From NCBI RefSeq assembly GCF_900604345.1, contig NZ_LR026983.1, positions 2,170,001 through 2,234,000 of the forward strand: a stretch of DNA of 64,000 bases. Direction: 5' to 3'. Below the pieces are notes generated by a model. The model did no database searches and was not told the DNA's origin. It saw only the letters and a list, made by a program, of their open reading frames with translations. The DNA is from Maliibacterium massiliense. Lineage in GTDB: Bacteria > Bacillota > Clostridia > Christensenellales > Maliibacteriaceae. The translations under genes and the position numbers were made by a program. This document shows positions 8,684-18,926 of the stretch, piece by piece; the stretch's first letter is position 1, and each line of letters opens with the position of its first letter.

Positions 8684-9723
8684 TGAACAACAAAAAGATG
8701 AACGCAGTGCTGCACAAAATCATCAACCAATACGGCATTTACCTGATTTTCATTCTGCTGCTGGTGGTATCGGCCATCATCAGCCCGCGGTTCTTCACCG
8801 CAAAGAACATCATCAGCGTGCTGCGGCAGATCGCCGTGACGGCGATCCTGTCTTTCGGCATCACGCTGCTCATCATATCCGGCATGATCGACCTGTCCAT
8901 GGGGGCGGTGGTCGCCCTGTCGGGCATGATCGGCATCAATGCATTTCTGCTGACGAACTCGTTTTTTGTGGCGTTCCTGGTGGCGTGCGCGGTGGCGGTC
9001 GCCTGCGGGTACATCAACGGCACGCTCATCACCCGCCTGCGCCTGCCCGCCTTCATCGCCACCATGGCGATGGATACCATCGCCCGGGGCAGCGTCTACC
9101 TGTATACAGGGGGCAGCCCCATCTACCAGATCGGTGGGATGGGCGCGGTATCCACCAGCAGCGTGGGTATCGTTCCCGTGCCGGTGATCATCATGCTGGT
9201 GATCGGCGTGATCACCTTCGTTATCCTGCGCTACACGCGCTTTGGCAGGAGCCTGTACGCAAGCGGCGGCAACGCTGAGGCGGCGGAGGCCTCCGGCATC
9301 AACGTGGGGCGCACCCGCCGCACCGCCTTTATCATCTCGGGCATCTTTGTGGGCATCGCGGCCATATTGCAGATGGCCCGCCTCAACTCGGGCCTGCCCG
9401 ATACGGCGGAGGGCTACCACGCCGACGCGATCGCCTCTGCTGTCATCGGCGGCACCAGCTTTACCGGCGGCATCGGCACGGCGCAGGGCACGCTGGTGGG
9501 CGCGTTTATCATCGGCATCATCGGCAACATTCTCAACCTGGTGGGCGTGCAGTCCTATGTGCAGCAGATCGTCAAGGGCATCATCATCATCGTTGCCGTC
9601 AGCTTTGACCTGATGGGCAAGGCGCGCAAAGTGCGCAGGGTGCACGAGCAGTCGGACGGCGGCGCCGGCGCGGGCAAGCCCGAGGACACGCCTGCACCGC
9701 AGCAGGGCGGGCAGGGCACGTAA
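8680..9723 (+). CDS. Sugar ABC transporter permease (RbsC type)
   Basis: A 347-residue integral membrane protein with about nine to ten hydrophobic segments. The family signature segment GGNAEAAEASGINVGRTRR is present, the cytoplasmic loop that contacts the ATPase, followed by GTSFTGGIGTAQGTLVGAFIIG. The start overlaps the ATPase stop (ATGATGA), indicating translational coupling. The C-terminal tail after the last helix is unusually long and rich in Gly, Ala and Pro (about the last 30 residues). It forms the channel of the importer with the flanking gene products. Confidence 0.93.
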   Translation: MMNNKKMNAVLHKIINQYGIYLIFILLLVVSAIISPRFFTAKNIISVLRQIAVTAILSFGITLLIISGMIDLSMGAVVALSGMIGINAFLLTNSFFVAFLVACAVAVACGYINGTLITRLRLPAFIATMAMDTIARGSVYLYTGGSPIYQIGGMGAVSTSSVGIVPVPVIIMLVIGVITFVILRYTRFGRSLYASGGNAEAAEASGINVGRTRRTAFIISGIFVGIAAILQMARLNSGLPDTAEGYHADAIASAVIGGTSFTGGIGTAQGTLVGAFIIGIIGNILNLVGVQSYVQQIVKGIIIIVAVSFDLMGKARKVRRVHEQSDGGAGAGKPEDTPAPQQGGQGT

Positions 9724-9777
9724 AACCTGAGCGTCTTCATGCAAAGAGGCATGATGCAAATAAAAGGAGGATACAAC

Positions 9778-10809
9778 ATGAAAAAGGTTCTGGTATGCGT
9801 ACTGTGCCTGGCATTGGTACTGGGGGTATGCGTGGGCTGCACCAACGAGGCGAGTCAGACGGAACAATCCCCATCGACCTCCCAATCATCCGCATCGTCG
9901 GGTGGCGACAAGGCCAAAGACGATATCAAGGTGCTGGTCCTTGCAAAGAAACTGGCCGACCCCTTCTCCACCTGGCTGATGAACATGGTGGAATACAACT
10001 TCAAACAATCCTATCCCAACGTGCAGTACACCATCCTTGACCAGGCGGGCGACCCTGCCACTACGGAAAGCTTCCTGGAGCAGGGCCTGCTCGATGGCTA
10101 CGACGTGGTGCTGCTGCAGAAGGTGAGCGGCAGCCAGGATACCGACGAGCTGCTCAAGCGCTTTGCGGACCAGGGGCTGCGCACCGTTGTGGTGAACAAC
10201 GACGTCAACGACGGCGTGTCCAGCGCGGTGTTCTTCCCCGAATACACCATGGGCACCATGATCGCCACGTACGCAGCGAAAAACCTTCCCAAGGACGCCA
10301 AGGTGTGCCTGATCAAGTCCACGCCCTCGCTGTTCTCCAGCGAGCAGCGCGCAAAAGGCTACGAGGATGTGCTCGCCAAGGAGCGCCCCGATGTGGAGAT
10401 TCTCGATACGCAGAACGTGCAGGACTGGAACAAGGACCTCGCCATCAACGTGATGAGCGACTGGTGCCAGCGCTTTGACACCATCGACGGCATCATCTCC
10501 TGCAACGACGGCATGGTGCTGGGCGCCATCGAGGCGGCCAAGTCGGACAACCGGGACGTGCAGAAGATGCAGTTCTACGGCATCGACGGCCTAGCCGACG
10601 GCTGCCTGTCCATCGAGGCGGGGGAAATGACTGCCTCCGTGCTCCAGAATGCGGAGGAAATGGCCAAATATGGCGTGGAGCTCGCCGTCAAGACGGCGCA
10701 GAACCCCGACATGCCCGCCGAAAAAAAGGAGCTTGAGCCCACATTGATCACCAAGGACAACATCGACGAGATGCTGGAGATGCACCGCAAGACCGGCATC
10801 ATCAAGTAA
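9778..10809 (+). CDS. Sugar-binding lipoprotein of the ABC transporter
   Basis: A 343-residue extracellular solute-binding protein of the periplasmic-binding-protein type I fold. The N-terminus is a lipoprotein signal (MKKVLVCVLCL...VGCTN) with Cys as the lipidation site, then a Ser/Thr-rich linker. The mature part has typical alternating segments (DIKVLVLAKKLADPFSTWL, DGYDVVLLQKV, TIDGIISCNDGMVLGAIEA). A strong AGGAGG lies before ATG 9778; an in-frame Met 13 codons earlier lacks such a site. It captures the operon's substrate and is followed by a hairpin terminator that may reduce downstream expression. Confidence 0.93.
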   Translation: MKKVLVCVLCLALVLGVCVGCTNEASQTEQSPSTSQSSASSGGDKAKDDIKVLVLAKKLADPFSTWLMNMVEYNFKQSYPNVQYTILDQAGDPATTESFLEQGLLDGYDVVLLQKVSGSQDTDELLKRFADQGLRTVVVNNDVNDGVSSAVFFPEYTMGTMIATYAAKNLPKDAKVCLIKSTPSLFSSEQRAKGYEDVLAKERPDVEILDTQNVQDWNKDLAINVMSDWCQRFDTIDGIISCNDGMVLGAIEAAKSDNRDVQKMQFYGIDGLADGCLSIEAGEMTASVLQNAEEMAKYGVELAVKTAQNPDMPAEKKELEPTLITKDNIDEMLEMHRKTGIIK

Positions 10810-10831
10810 ACAGCCGTGTAACGAAATGCGC

Positions 10832-10870
10832 GGGGGATCCGTGTAGGACGCTGGCGGATCCCCTTTTTTT
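10832..10870 (+). terminator. Terminator or attenuator within the catabolic operon
   Basis: GGGGATCCG pairs with CGGATCCCC across a 13-base loop and is followed by seven T. It lies between the binding protein and the dehydrogenase, so the enzymes may be made at a lower level or from their own promoter. Confidence 0.8.
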
Positions 10871-10909
10871 AAGCAAGCATACAGCGTGCATGAAAGAGGG
10901 GAAAAGGTT

Positions 10910-11947
10910 ATGAGCAACAGGGCAGCGTGGCTGCTGGAAAAGGGTAACATCAAGGTGGATACCATGCCCATGCCGGTGCCGGAGGCGGACGAGGTACTGA
11001 TCCGCGTGCATTTTGTGGGGATCTGTGGCTCGGACATGCACTTTTTTGAGACGGGATGCTACAGCAAGGGCCCCATCCCCGGGCCGCATATCATCGGGCA
11101 TGAATGCGCCGGCGTCGTCGAGGCGGTGGGGGCGGACGTGACAAACCTGCAGGTGGGCGACCGGGTGACCGTGGAGCCGGGCGAGGGCTGCGGCGCGTGC
11201 GCGCTGTGCAAGAGCGGGCGCTACAACCTCTGCCCCCAGGTCAAATTTAAGTCCGTGCCGCCCTACCACGGGGTGCTGCGCGACTACATCACGCACAAGG
11301 CCGCGCTGTGCTTCAAACTGCCGCAGAACGTCAGCACCATGGAGGGCGCGATGATTGAGCCCTTTGCCATCGGGCTGTACGCGGCGCAGAAGGCGGGCGC
11401 TTCGCCCGGAAAGACCGCCATGATCTTGGGCGCGGGCTGCATCGGCATGATGACGCTGCTCGCTTGCCGGGCGCTGGGGGTATCGACGATCATCGCCGCG
11501 GACCTCTACGATTCGCGCCTGCAAAAGGCGCGCACGGCGGGCGCGGATATCGTGATCAATACCGCCAAAGAGGACTGTGACGTGCGCGTCATGCAGGCGA
11601 CCGACGGCTACGGCGCGGATATTGTCTTTGAGACCGCTGGCAGTGAAAAAACCCTGCTGATGGCGCCCAAGCTGTGCAAATCGGGCGGCACCATCATGAT
11701 GGTGGGCAACGTGTTTCAGCCCGTCACCTTCGACTTTTGGGATATCGCGCACCGCGAGGTCACCATCTCATCGATCTACAGGTACTGCAATATCTTCCCC
11801 CTGGCCCTGGAGATGCTTTCGCAGGGAAAGGTTGACTTAAAGCAGGTCATCACGGGAACCTACCCCCTGCAGGACGCGCAAAGGGCCTTTGAAAGCGTAT
11901 CACGCGATAAGGAGCACACGCTCAAGGGCATCATCCAGCTGGTGTAA
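10910..11947 (+). CDS. Zinc-dependent medium-chain alcohol/polyol dehydrogenase
   Basis: A 345-residue MDR-family oxidoreductase resembling sorbitol, threonine and L-idonate dehydrogenases. Catalytic zinc ligands lie in GICGSDMHFFETG and GHECAGVVEAVG. A structural zinc site is in GEGCGACALCKSGRYNLC. The nucleotide-binding Rossmann segment is ILGAGCIGMMTLLACRALG, followed by an acidic residue (AADLYDSR), which favours NAD over NADP. The start at 10910 is set by GAGGGG eight bases upstream. In this operon it would oxidise a hydroxyl of the imported polyol or sugar acid; the exact substrate is not determinable. Confidence 0.9.
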   Translation: MSNRAAWLLEKGNIKVDTMPMPVPEADEVLIRVHFVGICGSDMHFFETGCYSKGPIPGPHIIGHECAGVVEAVGADVTNLQVGDRVTVEPGEGCGACALCKSGRYNLCPQVKFKSVPPYHGVLRDYITHKAALCFKLPQNVSTMEGAMIEPFAIGLYAAQKAGASPGKTAMILGAGCIGMMTLLACRALGVSTIIAADLYDSRLQKARTAGADIVINTAKEDCDVRVMQATDGYGADIVFETAGSEKTLLMAPKLCKSGGTIMMVGNVFQPVTFDFWDIAHREVTISSIYRYCNIFPLALEMLSQGKVDLKQVITGTYPLQDAQRAFESVSRDKEHTLKGIIQLV

Positions 11948-11992
11948 GCACCCTGAAGGGCAACTGACTTAAAAATATGAGGAGACAACGCC

Positions 11993-12895
11993 ATGAGAGT
12001 GAAACATGACATCACCACAAAATACTGCGTGCAGATCGGCGATCCGCTGGACTACGCCTGCGCCACCTACGTGCACAATATTATGTACAACCTGTGCAAC
12101 CAAAACGCCATCTGTCTGTGCGCGGAGATCCCCAAGGGAGGGCTGCCTGACCTGATCGCGGCGGTCAAAACCCTGCATTTTATCGGTTTTGACCTGACCA
12201 TGCCGCACAAGACGGATATCATCGATTACCTGGACGAATGCGAGGAATCCAGCAGAGTTTTCAAATGCGTCAATCACGTCAAACTCGAGGACGGCAAGCT
12301 CATCGGCGTGGGCCTGGATGGCGTGGGAATGGGCATGGCGATCGCCCATGCGGGCACCAGGATTGAGAAGAGCCGCGTGCTGATGCTGGGCGCGGGCGCA
12401 GTGTCCGGCCCCATTGCGGCGGAGCTGTGCAAGCGGGGCGCGGCAAGCGTGACGGTGCTCAACCGCACGCCGGAAAAGGCGCGGTATCTCTCCGAGGTGC
12501 TGCATCAGCACTACAATGTGCCCACCGCCTACGATGTGATGCATACCGATACCCTGCGCCGCTACGCGCCGGAACACAACCTGGTGGTTCAGTGCACCTC
12601 GCTGGGCGCGGCCGGGCACAGCGCGGATTATGACAACGTGGACTTTATCGACCTATTGCCCGAGGACGCCACGGTGGCGGACGTGCTCTATCCCTCCACC
12701 AGCATACTGGATCGCGCCCGGGCGCGGGGCCTGCGCGCGGTCAACGGCATGGGCATGCTCGCCCAGCAGCAGTTTGCGCTGATGAAGTTCCGCTTTGGCA
12801 TCGACCTGCCCGAGTCGGCCCTCTACGAGGTGGAGGAGGCCGTGCACGTGGCCGTGGCCATGCGCGATCTGCGCCTGCGCACTGCGGGGCGCTGA
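11993..12895 (+). CDS. Shikimate/quinate dehydrogenase-like enzyme (AroE/YdiB family)
   Basis: A 300-residue AroE-family protein. The substrate domain has the catalytic Lys in DLTMPHKTDII and conserved Asn/Asp in CVNHVKLEDGKLIGVGLDGVG. The NAD(P) domain has LMLGAGAVSGPIAAELCKRG followed by TVLNRTPEKA, where the NRT motif is typical of NADP-binding AroE enzymes. The C-terminal part (NGMGMLAQQQFALMKF) matches the family. GAGG lies 10 bases before the start. Its position in a transport and catabolic operon suggests a dissimilatory role, as for quinate-type dehydrogenases, and not aromatic biosynthesis. That assignment is inference. Confidence 0.87.
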   Translation: MRVKHDITTKYCVQIGDPLDYACATYVHNIMYNLCNQNAICLCAEIPKGGLPDLIAAVKTLHFIGFDLTMPHKTDIIDYLDECEESSRVFKCVNHVKLEDGKLIGVGLDGVGMGMAIAHAGTRIEKSRVLMLGAGAVSGPIAAELCKRGAASVTVLNRTPEKARYLSEVLHQHYNVPTAYDVMHTDTLRRYAPEHNLVVQCTSLGAAGHSADYDNVDFIDLLPEDATVADVLYPSTSILDRARARGLRAVNGMGMLAQQQFALMKFRFGIDLPESALYEVEEAVHVAVAMRDLRLRTAGR

Positions 12896-12940
12896 AAAAC
12901 AGCGACGGCCGCGCAAGCGGCCAAAGGAGGACTTGCACCA

Positions 12941-13414
12941 ATGGATAAAAAACTCGTTGTGGCGGCCGACCTTGCCGGCATGGCTCTGAAGGACGACATT
13001 GTATGCTATCTCAAGCAAAAGGGCTATGAAATAACCGATGTGGGCATCCGCAAGGCGGAGGAGCCCATGTACTACGGGCTTGTCGCCGCACACATCGCCC
13101 AGGCGGTGCAGCGCGGCGCGTTTACACGGGGCATCGTCGTCTGCGGCACCGGCCAGGGCGTGATGCAGGTGTGCAACAAGTTTCGCGGTATCTACTGCGC
13201 GTTGGGCTACTCGGCCCTGGCGGCAAAAAAGAGCCGCATCATCAACAACGCCAATATGCTGGCGCTGGGCGGGCTGATGACCACGCCTACGGTTGCAAGA
13301 GACATTGTCGACGCCTTTTTGGAGACGGAATTCTGCCAGGGCGAGACGCCCGAGCGCGTGACGTTCCTCACCACGCTGCGCGGCCAGTGCGACGGCTACG
13401 GGCAGATTCTATAG
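12941..13414 (+). CDS. RpiB/LacA/LacB-family sugar-phosphate isomerase
   Basis: A 157-residue protein of the ribose-5-phosphate isomerase B fold. It begins VVAADLAGMALKDDIVCYLK, equivalent to the family's D-x-A-G segment. It contains GIVVCGTGQGVMQVCNKFRGIYCALGYSALAAKKSRIINNANMLALGG with the motif context G-T-G and the conserved N-A-N. It interconverts aldose and ketose phosphates. A sugar kinase is not encoded nearby, so the phosphorylated substrate must come from elsewhere. AAAGGAGG precedes the start. It is the last gene of the operon, followed by a strong terminator. Confidence 0.88.
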   Translation: MDKKLVVAADLAGMALKDDIVCYLKQKGYEITDVGIRKAEEPMYYGLVAAHIAQAVQRGAFTRGIVVCGTGQGVMQVCNKFRGIYCALGYSALAAKKSRIINNANMLALGGLMTTPTVARDIVDAFLETEFCQGETPERVTFLTTLRGQCDGYGQIL

Positions 13415-13452
13415 CGGTTACCTCCTAACATCCCTCTATACCCTTCTCCACA

Positions 13453-13498
13453 ACAAATAAAAGCAGCTGCCGCGATGGTGCTGCTTTTATTTGTTTTT
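13453..13498 (+). terminator. Terminator ending the sugar catabolic operon
   Basis: Arms of about 15 bases (ACAAATAAAAGCAGC and its complement) surround a 12-base loop and run into a T-rich tail. It separates the operon from the CRISPR-Cas locus. Confidence 0.88.
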
Positions 13499-13534
13499 CC
13501 GGCTACATAAACTGCCAAAATGCGCCGCGACCGG

Positions 13535-13563
13535 TTGCTTTTTTACGATAAAAACGCTACAAT
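13535..13563 (+). promoter_or_regulatory. Probable cas operon promoter
   Basis: TTGCTT (13535-13540) and TACAAT (13558-13563) are spaced 17 bases apart. A perfect TATAAT at 13567-13572 overlaps as an alternative -10. It lies about 100 bp upstream of cas3. Confidence 0.6.
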
Positions 13564-13665
13564 AAGTATAATTTTTACGCAACATAGCCACATACATCTG
13601 CATCTATTCGCGATGGCTCGCGTTTTTGTATCCTGAGACATTTTACATTGAAGGGGGATGGAGCA

Positions 13666-16188
13666 TTGTCCTCTAAACAATATTGGGCGCGCAAAACCAA
13701 AGACGGCAACCGATGGCAGGCGCTGGCGGAGCATCTGGACGCGGTGTGCGACCATATGCGCGCCATATGCGCGCAGATGGGCTGCCCCAAGCTGGGGGCG
13801 TTCATCGGCACATTCCACGATATGTGCAAGGCGGCGCTGCGTTGGCAGCAGGAGCGGCTGGAGAAGGAAGACGGCGCCTCAGTGCCCCACGCGCCGCCGG
13901 CAGCGCTGTGGCTGTGGCGCAGGTTCGGCAACAAAAAAGCGGAGGTGTGGACGCACGTCGACGACCGGCTGCGCAACCTGGCAGCGCTGATCATCGCGCT
14001 GGTGATCGACGGGCACCACAGCGGCCTGCATGATATCGTGAACCCAGCATCGTTTGCGCGCATCTTTGAAGAGATGCACGCGGACGACAGCGCGCTGTTT
14101 GGCGACGGAGAAGCGCGGGAAGCGGCGCTTGCGCAGTGGGAGGAGGACTTCCTTGCGGCGTATCCCAAGTTTGCCGATATCGACGCGCAGTTTGAGGCGT
14201 GCTTGGGCGAGGTGGCGGCGCTGGAAAAAAGCGCTGTGCGCGCGGTGGCGCATATGCCGCAGGCAACGGATGAGCAGAAGCTGTTCAAGGCGCACGCGTA
14301 CAGTCTGCAGCTGGGTTTGGCCGTGCGCTTTCTGCTATCGGCGCTGGTGGACGCGGACCGCTACGATGCCTACCGATGGGAGGCGGGCCTTCCGCTTGCG
14401 CCGGCGGTGCAGGAGACGCCGCCCTGGAAGGATGTGCTCGCAGCCTTTGAGGGCAATTTGGAGGCGCAGGCCAGGGCAAAGAGCAAGGGGGCGTCCGACG
14501 CAATCGCGGGGCTTCGCGCGGAGATATCCGCGCGCTGCCGCGCGTTTGCGCGGGATAAGGGGGGCATCTACCGGCTGACGCTGCCCACGGGCGCAGGCAA
14601 GACGTACAGCGGCTTTCGCTTCGCGCTCGCCCAGGCCGCCGCGCGCAGCTACCGGCGGGTATTTATGATCGCGCCGCGGCTGAGCATTCTGGACCAGACG
14701 GAGGACGACCTGCGCGCCGTGCTGGGCAGTGAGCAGCACCGCCTCTACGCCCATCACTCCAACGTGGTGGTGGAGCGCGCAGCGCCCAACGACGAGGCGC
14801 TGGCGCGCTACGAGCTGTTTACTGAGCGCTGGAACACGGAGGATATCATCCTGACCTCGCTGGTACACTTCCTTGGCGCCCTCTACGGTGGACGCATGGG
14901 GAACGTGCGGCGCATGCAGGCGCTGGCAAACGCGGTGATCGTCATCGACGAGGTGCAGGACGTGCCGGACAACTCCCTGTATCTCTTCAACGCGGCGCTA
15001 CTCTTTTTGACAAACTTTTGCAACTGCACGGTGGTGCTGTGCTCGGCCACCCAGCCGGTGCTGCATCAGGTGGGCATCCCCGTAAAGCTGGCGATGCCGC
15101 CGGAGATCGTTGCCAATTACCAGACGCTCTATCCGGCATTCAAGCGGGTGGAGCTGCACGCCGAGGAGGCGGGGAAAGCGCGCACCTTCCAAGAGGTGGC
15201 GGAATTTGCGCTTGAAAAACTGCAGGGAGACGTGCAGAGCCTGCTGCTTGTGGCCAACACCAAGCCGGGCGTGCAAAAGCTGGCGCGGCTACTGCACACG
15301 CTCAGGCCGGAGCTCAAGCTGTTTCGCCTGACCACAAACGCCTGCGCGGCGCACCGGCTGGATATCATCCACGCCATCGCCGATACGCTGGGCAGGGAGC
15401 CCCTTATCTGCATCAGCACGTCGCTGGTGGAGTACGGCGTCAACCTTTCGTTTGACTGCGGCATCCGTCTCAACTGCGGGCTGGACCACTTTGTGCAGAT
15501 GTCCGGCCGCGTCAACCGCCACGGGGAGGCGCGACTGCGGGCGAGCTATCTGCTCAACTGCAGCGAGGAGCCTCTTGGCAAGCTCTACGCCATACAGCAT
15601 GGCTGGCAGAGTATGGAGAATGTCCTGTCAAAACATGCACAGGAGGACTTATCCACGCCCGTTATGATGAATGCGTATTTCAAAGAGTATTTTAAAAAAC
15701 GTGAGGACCAGTTTTGGTATCCGCTCAAGGATATAGAATATAAGCTTGTAGACTTACTGGGCTGCCACGTAGGGGCGATCGGTGCGGAACAGGAAGAAAT
15801 CCGCAGAGAAGCAGATAGGAAAAAAGAGGATCCGAAACCAGACGGCCGCTACCAGATCAAACAGGCCTTCCGCACGGCGGGGCAGCATTACCATGTGATC
15901 GACGACGAAGGTGCGGTGCCCGTGGTGGTCCCCTACGGCGAGAAGGGCATGGAGGTGATCTGCGCCCTAGTGGACGCCAACGCGGCCGGCTTTCTGCCGC
16001 GGGAACTGCGCCAGCGCGCGCAGCGCTACACGGTGAGCATCAACCGCTTTCTCTGGAATAAAGTAGGCGAACAAATCGCGGTCTTTTTGGAGAACATCGG
16101 TGTGTACGTGTTGAAGGAAGGGTATTACGATGATGATGTAGGATTGAACCTGGACGGACAGATCGACCCGGAGAAGCTGATTCATTAA
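13666..16188 (+). CDS. cas3: CRISPR-associated Cas3 helicase-nuclease (type I-C)
   Basis: An 840-residue fused HD nuclease and superfamily 2 helicase, which unwinds and degrades DNA recruited by Cascade. The HD pair is at about residues 51-52 (IGTFHDMCK). The helicase has Walker A LPTGAGKTYSG (about 306), DEVQ in place of DEAH (about 428), CSATQP as motif III, and late helicase motifs around CISTSLVEYGVNLSFDCG and QMSGRVNRHGE. The start is set at TTG 13666 because GGGGG lies 8 bases upstream; a TTG six codons earlier is less well placed. It is the first gene of the cas operon. Confidence 0.95.
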   Translation: MSSKQYWARKTKDGNRWQALAEHLDAVCDHMRAICAQMGCPKLGAFIGTFHDMCKAALRWQQERLEKEDGASVPHAPPAALWLWRRFGNKKAEVWTHVDDRLRNLAALIIALVIDGHHSGLHDIVNPASFARIFEEMHADDSALFGDGEAREAALAQWEEDFLAAYPKFADIDAQFEACLGEVAALEKSAVRAVAHMPQATDEQKLFKAHAYSLQLGLAVRFLLSALVDADRYDAYRWEAGLPLAPAVQETPPWKDVLAAFEGNLEAQARAKSKGASDAIAGLRAEISARCRAFARDKGGIYRLTLPTGAGKTYSGFRFALAQAAARSYRRVFMIAPRLSILDQTEDDLRAVLGSEQHRLYAHHSNVVVERAAPNDEALARYELFTERWNTEDIILTSLVHFLGALYGGRMGNVRRMQALANAVIVIDEVQDVPDNSLYLFNAALLFLTNFCNCTVVLCSATQPVLHQVGIPVKLAMPPEIVANYQTLYPAFKRVELHAEEAGKARTFQEVAEFALEKLQGDVQSLLLVANTKPGVQKLARLLHTLRPELKLFRLTTNACAAHRLDIIHAIADTLGREPLICISTSLVEYGVNLSFDCGIRLNCGLDHFVQMSGRVNRHGEARLRASYLLNCSEEPLGKLYAIQHGWQSMENVLSKHAQEDLSTPVMMNAYFKEYFKKREDQFWYPLKDIEYKLVDLLGCHVGAIGAEQEEIRREADRKKEDPKPDGRYQIKQAFRTAGQHYHVIDDEGAVPVVVPYGEKGMEVICALVDANAAGFLPRELRQRAQRYTVSINRFLWNKVGEQIAVFLENIGVYVLKEGYYDDDVGLNLDGQIDPEKLIH

Positions 16189-16203
16189 TGTGGAGGTGAA
16201 CGC

Positions 16204-16917
16204 ATGGAAAAGCGAAACGAAGTGACCTTTCGCCTGTGGGGCAGGCGCGCGCTGTTCAGCGACCCGCTGGTGCGCGTGGGTGGGGAGAAGTGCAGCTACC
16301 CCATCCCCACCTATCAGGCGCTCAAGGGGATTGTGGAGAGTATCTACTGGAAGCCCACCATCCTGTGGGTGATCGACGAGGTGCGCGTGCTGCAACCCAT
16401 CCAGATGGAATCGGTCAGCGTGCGGCCTCTGGAGTACAGCGGTGGCAACACCCTTTCCATTTATACCTACCTGCACGATGTGGCCTACCAGGTGCGCGCG
16501 CACTTTGAATGGAACCTGTTTCGGGAGGACCTGGCGCAGGACCGCAATGAAAACAAGCACTATTTTATCGCCAAGCGCATGATTGAGCGCGGGGGCAGGC
16601 GGGATGTGTTTTTAGGCACGCGTGAGTGCCAGGCCTACGTGGCGCCCTGCGCCTTTGGCGAGGGGGAGGGCGCCTACGACGACACGCCCGCCACCAGCTT
16701 TGGGCTGATGTTCCACGGCTTTGATTACCCGGACGAGACGGGCAGGGACGAGCTTGCCATCCGCATGTGGGCGCCCAGCCTGGAGCACGGCTGCGTGCGC
16801 TTTATCCGGCCGGAGGAATGCACCGTGCGGCGCATCGTGCGCGCCCAGCAGGCAAAGGCCTTTGTGCCGGGCGAGAACTTTTCCTATGTGGACGCCTGTG
16901 AGGAGCTGACGCTATGA
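16204..16917 (+). CDS. cas5c: Cas5c (Cas5d), type I-C Cascade subunit and crRNA-processing endonuclease
   Basis: A 237-residue Cas5 of the Dvulg subtype. In type I-C systems Cas5 replaces Cas6 and cuts the precursor crRNA; no cas6 is present here, which agrees. Family segments include [46 protein letters not shown] and the C-terminal [18 protein letters not shown] lies 7 bases before ATG. Its stop overlaps the cas8c start by 4 bases. Confidence 0.95.
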   Translation: MEKRNEVTFRLWGRRALFSDPLVRVGGEKCSYPIPTYQALKGIVESIYWKPTILWVIDEVRVLQPIQMESVSVRPLEYSGGNTLSIYTYLHDVAYQVRAHFEWNLFREDLAQDRNENKHYFIAKRMIERGGRRDVFLGTRECQAYVAPCAFGEGEGAYDDTPATSFGLMFHGFDYPDETGRDELAIRMWAPSLEHGCVRFIRPEECTVRRIVRAQQAKAFVPGENFSYVDACEELTL

Positions 16918-18926
16918 GCTGGATCAGTCTGTTATACGAGACGTACGAAAACTGTGCCAGCGAGATTGGGAAGATGGCGCCCATGGCGGAGGAAGCGGAG
17001 CGCGCGCCCGCAGTGCCGCTATTGCCCATCGCGCACACCACGCAGGAGGCGCAGCTGGATGTGACGGTAGATATGCAGGGCAACCTGCTCACCGCGCACG
17101 CGATTGAAAACAAGGGCCGCCGCCGCACCATCATCCCGTGCACGGAAAAATCCGCCGGCCGCACCAGCGGCGAGGCGCCCCACCCGCTCTTTGATAAGCT
17201 GCAGTACGTGGCGGGCGATTACGCGCGCTTGGGCGGACCCAAAGCACCCTACTTTGCCTCCTACATCGCGCAGCTGGGGGCGTGGTGCGATTCCGCGTAT
17301 GCCCACCCCATGGTGTGCGCCGTGTACGCGTACCTGCAAAAAGGCACGCTGATGGCCGATCTGGCGAAAAAAGGCCTCTTTGTGCTGGACGAGGCGGGGC
17401 GCGTCGACCTCAAGCCGGATGTGCCGGACAAGCCGCCCCTTTACCAGGCGGTGACGGGGGATGTTACGGAGGCATTTGTGCGCTTCAGCGTCGCCTACAG
17501 TGTGGATGAGCCGGCCAACCGTCTCTATGAGGACCCGGAGGTACGGGAATGTTTTATCGCATGGTACCTGTCGGGCCAGCAGGATGAAGCGCTGTGCTAT
17601 GTGCAGGGCAGCGTGATGCCCACGGCCAACAACAACCCCAACAAAATACGCAACACCGCCGATAAGGCCAAGCTGATCTCCTTTAACGATACCTCCGGCT
17701 TCACCTTCCGCGGCCGGTTTGAGAGCGCCGAGCAGGCGGTGCGCGTGGGCTATGAGACCACTCAAAAGGCGCATAACGCCCTCAAGTGGCTGATCGACCG
17801 GCAGGGCTACCGCAACGGTAGCCAGGCGTACGTGGCCTGGGGCACGAGAAATGAGAAGGTGCCCGCATTCATGAACAACAGCTTGGACGCAAATCTCGGC
17901 TTTTCGCCCATGCCGGTGGAAACGCAGAAGGCGTTTGCCGACAATCTACGCACGCAGATGCGGGGGGCGGGCTACGAGGCGCTGGATCGGGAGGCGCGCG
18001 TGGCCATCATGGGGCTGGACAACGCCACGCCCGGGCGGCTGGCCATCACCTATTACCGCCAGATGAACGGCGCGGAGCTGCTGGACCGGCTGCTCTACTG
18101 GTACGCCACCTGCGCCTGGGAGCACGGCTATTACCGCGCTCCCGCCAAGACGGCAAACGAAAAGCCCGTCTATCTGCGGGGTGTCTTTACGCCCGCGCCG
18201 CGGGACATCGTCAAGGCGGCCTACGGGGAGAACGTGCCCGATAAGGTGATGCGCGCATCGGAGCGCCAGCTGGTGCCCTGCATCCTGGAGTGCGCGCCCG
18301 TGCCCATGAGCCTGGTAAAAAATCTATTTTACCGCGCCACGCGCCCCATATCCATGGATGCGTGGGAGTATTACAAGACGTTCTCCATCGCCTGCGCGGT
18401 GGTGCGCAAATCACTCAACGACCAGTACAACAGGCAGCACGGCAATTTGCGCCTGGATGACTATGAGGAGGTTTGGAAAATGGCATTGGACTTGGACAAT
18501 CGGGACCGCTCGTACCTGTTTGGCAGGGTGTGGGCCTACTTCAACTACCTGGAGCTGATCGCGCTTCGCAAAGCTGAACGCAACACGACGAACGCCATGA
18601 AGCTGGAGGAGCGCTTTACCCAGCGCCCCGCCGATACGGCTATGACGCTGCGCGCCAAGCTGGGGCCCTACCTGCAGCGCATGGACATGAACAATGGCAA
18701 TTTAATGCAGCAGCTTTTCGACGTGCTATCCATACTGGATTCGGAGGGTGGATTCACCAACGATCCGGTGGGGTATCCCTTCCTGCTGGGTATGGCCAGC
18801 CAGATGGATCAATTCAGTAAAGACAGCGCGGAGAGGAAAGCGCTGGCGGAGAAGGAAGCGCAAGAAAAAGCCGAAGCAGCGCAACAGAACGAACAGCCCG
18901 AGCAGGCAGAGGAGGAAAACAAATGA
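16914..18926 (+). CDS. cas8c: Cas8c (Csd1), large subunit of type I-C Cascade
   Basis: A 670-residue Csd1-family protein, the subtype-defining large subunit that recognises the PAM. Family landmarks are the N-terminal [13 protein letters not shown], the region with [55 protein letters not shown], and the C-terminal [23 protein letters not shown]. The tail is Glu/Ala/Gln-rich and probably disordered. Start and stop both overlap the neighbouring cas genes by 4 bases, so it is translationally coupled. In type I-C, an internal start in cas8c can also yield a small Cas11 subunit; such a product could come from the last third of the gene, but I did not assign a site. Confidence 0.95.
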   Translation: MSWISLLYETYENCASEIGKMAPMAEEAERAPAVPLLPIAHTTQEAQLDVTVDMQGNLLTAHAIENKGRRRTIIPCTEKSAGRTSGEAPHPLFDKLQYVAGDYARLGGPKAPYFASYIAQLGAWCDSAYAHPMVCAVYAYLQKGTLMADLAKKGLFVLDEAGRVDLKPDVPDKPPLYQAVTGDVTEAFVRFSVAYSVDEPANRLYEDPEVRECFIAWYLSGQQDEALCYVQGSVMPTANNNPNKIRNTADKAKLISFNDTSGFTFRGRFESAEQAVRVGYETTQKAHNALKWLIDRQGYRNGSQAYVAWGTRNEKVPAFMNNSLDANLGFSPMPVETQKAFADNLRTQMRGAGYEALDREARVAIMGLDNATPGRLAITYYRQMNGAELLDRLLYWYATCAWEHGYYRAPAKTANEKPVYLRGVFTPAPRDIVKAAYGENVPDKVMRASERQLVPCILECAPVPMSLVKNLFYRATRPISMDAWEYYKTFSIACAVVRKSLNDQYNRQHGNLRLDDYEEVWKMALDLDNRDRSYLFGRVWAYFNYLELIALRKAERNTTNAMKLEERFTQRPADTAMTLRAKLGPYLQRMDMNNGNLMQQLFDVLSILDSEGGFTNDPVGYPFLLGMASQMDQFSKDSAERKALAEKEAQEKAEAAQQNEQPEQAEEENK

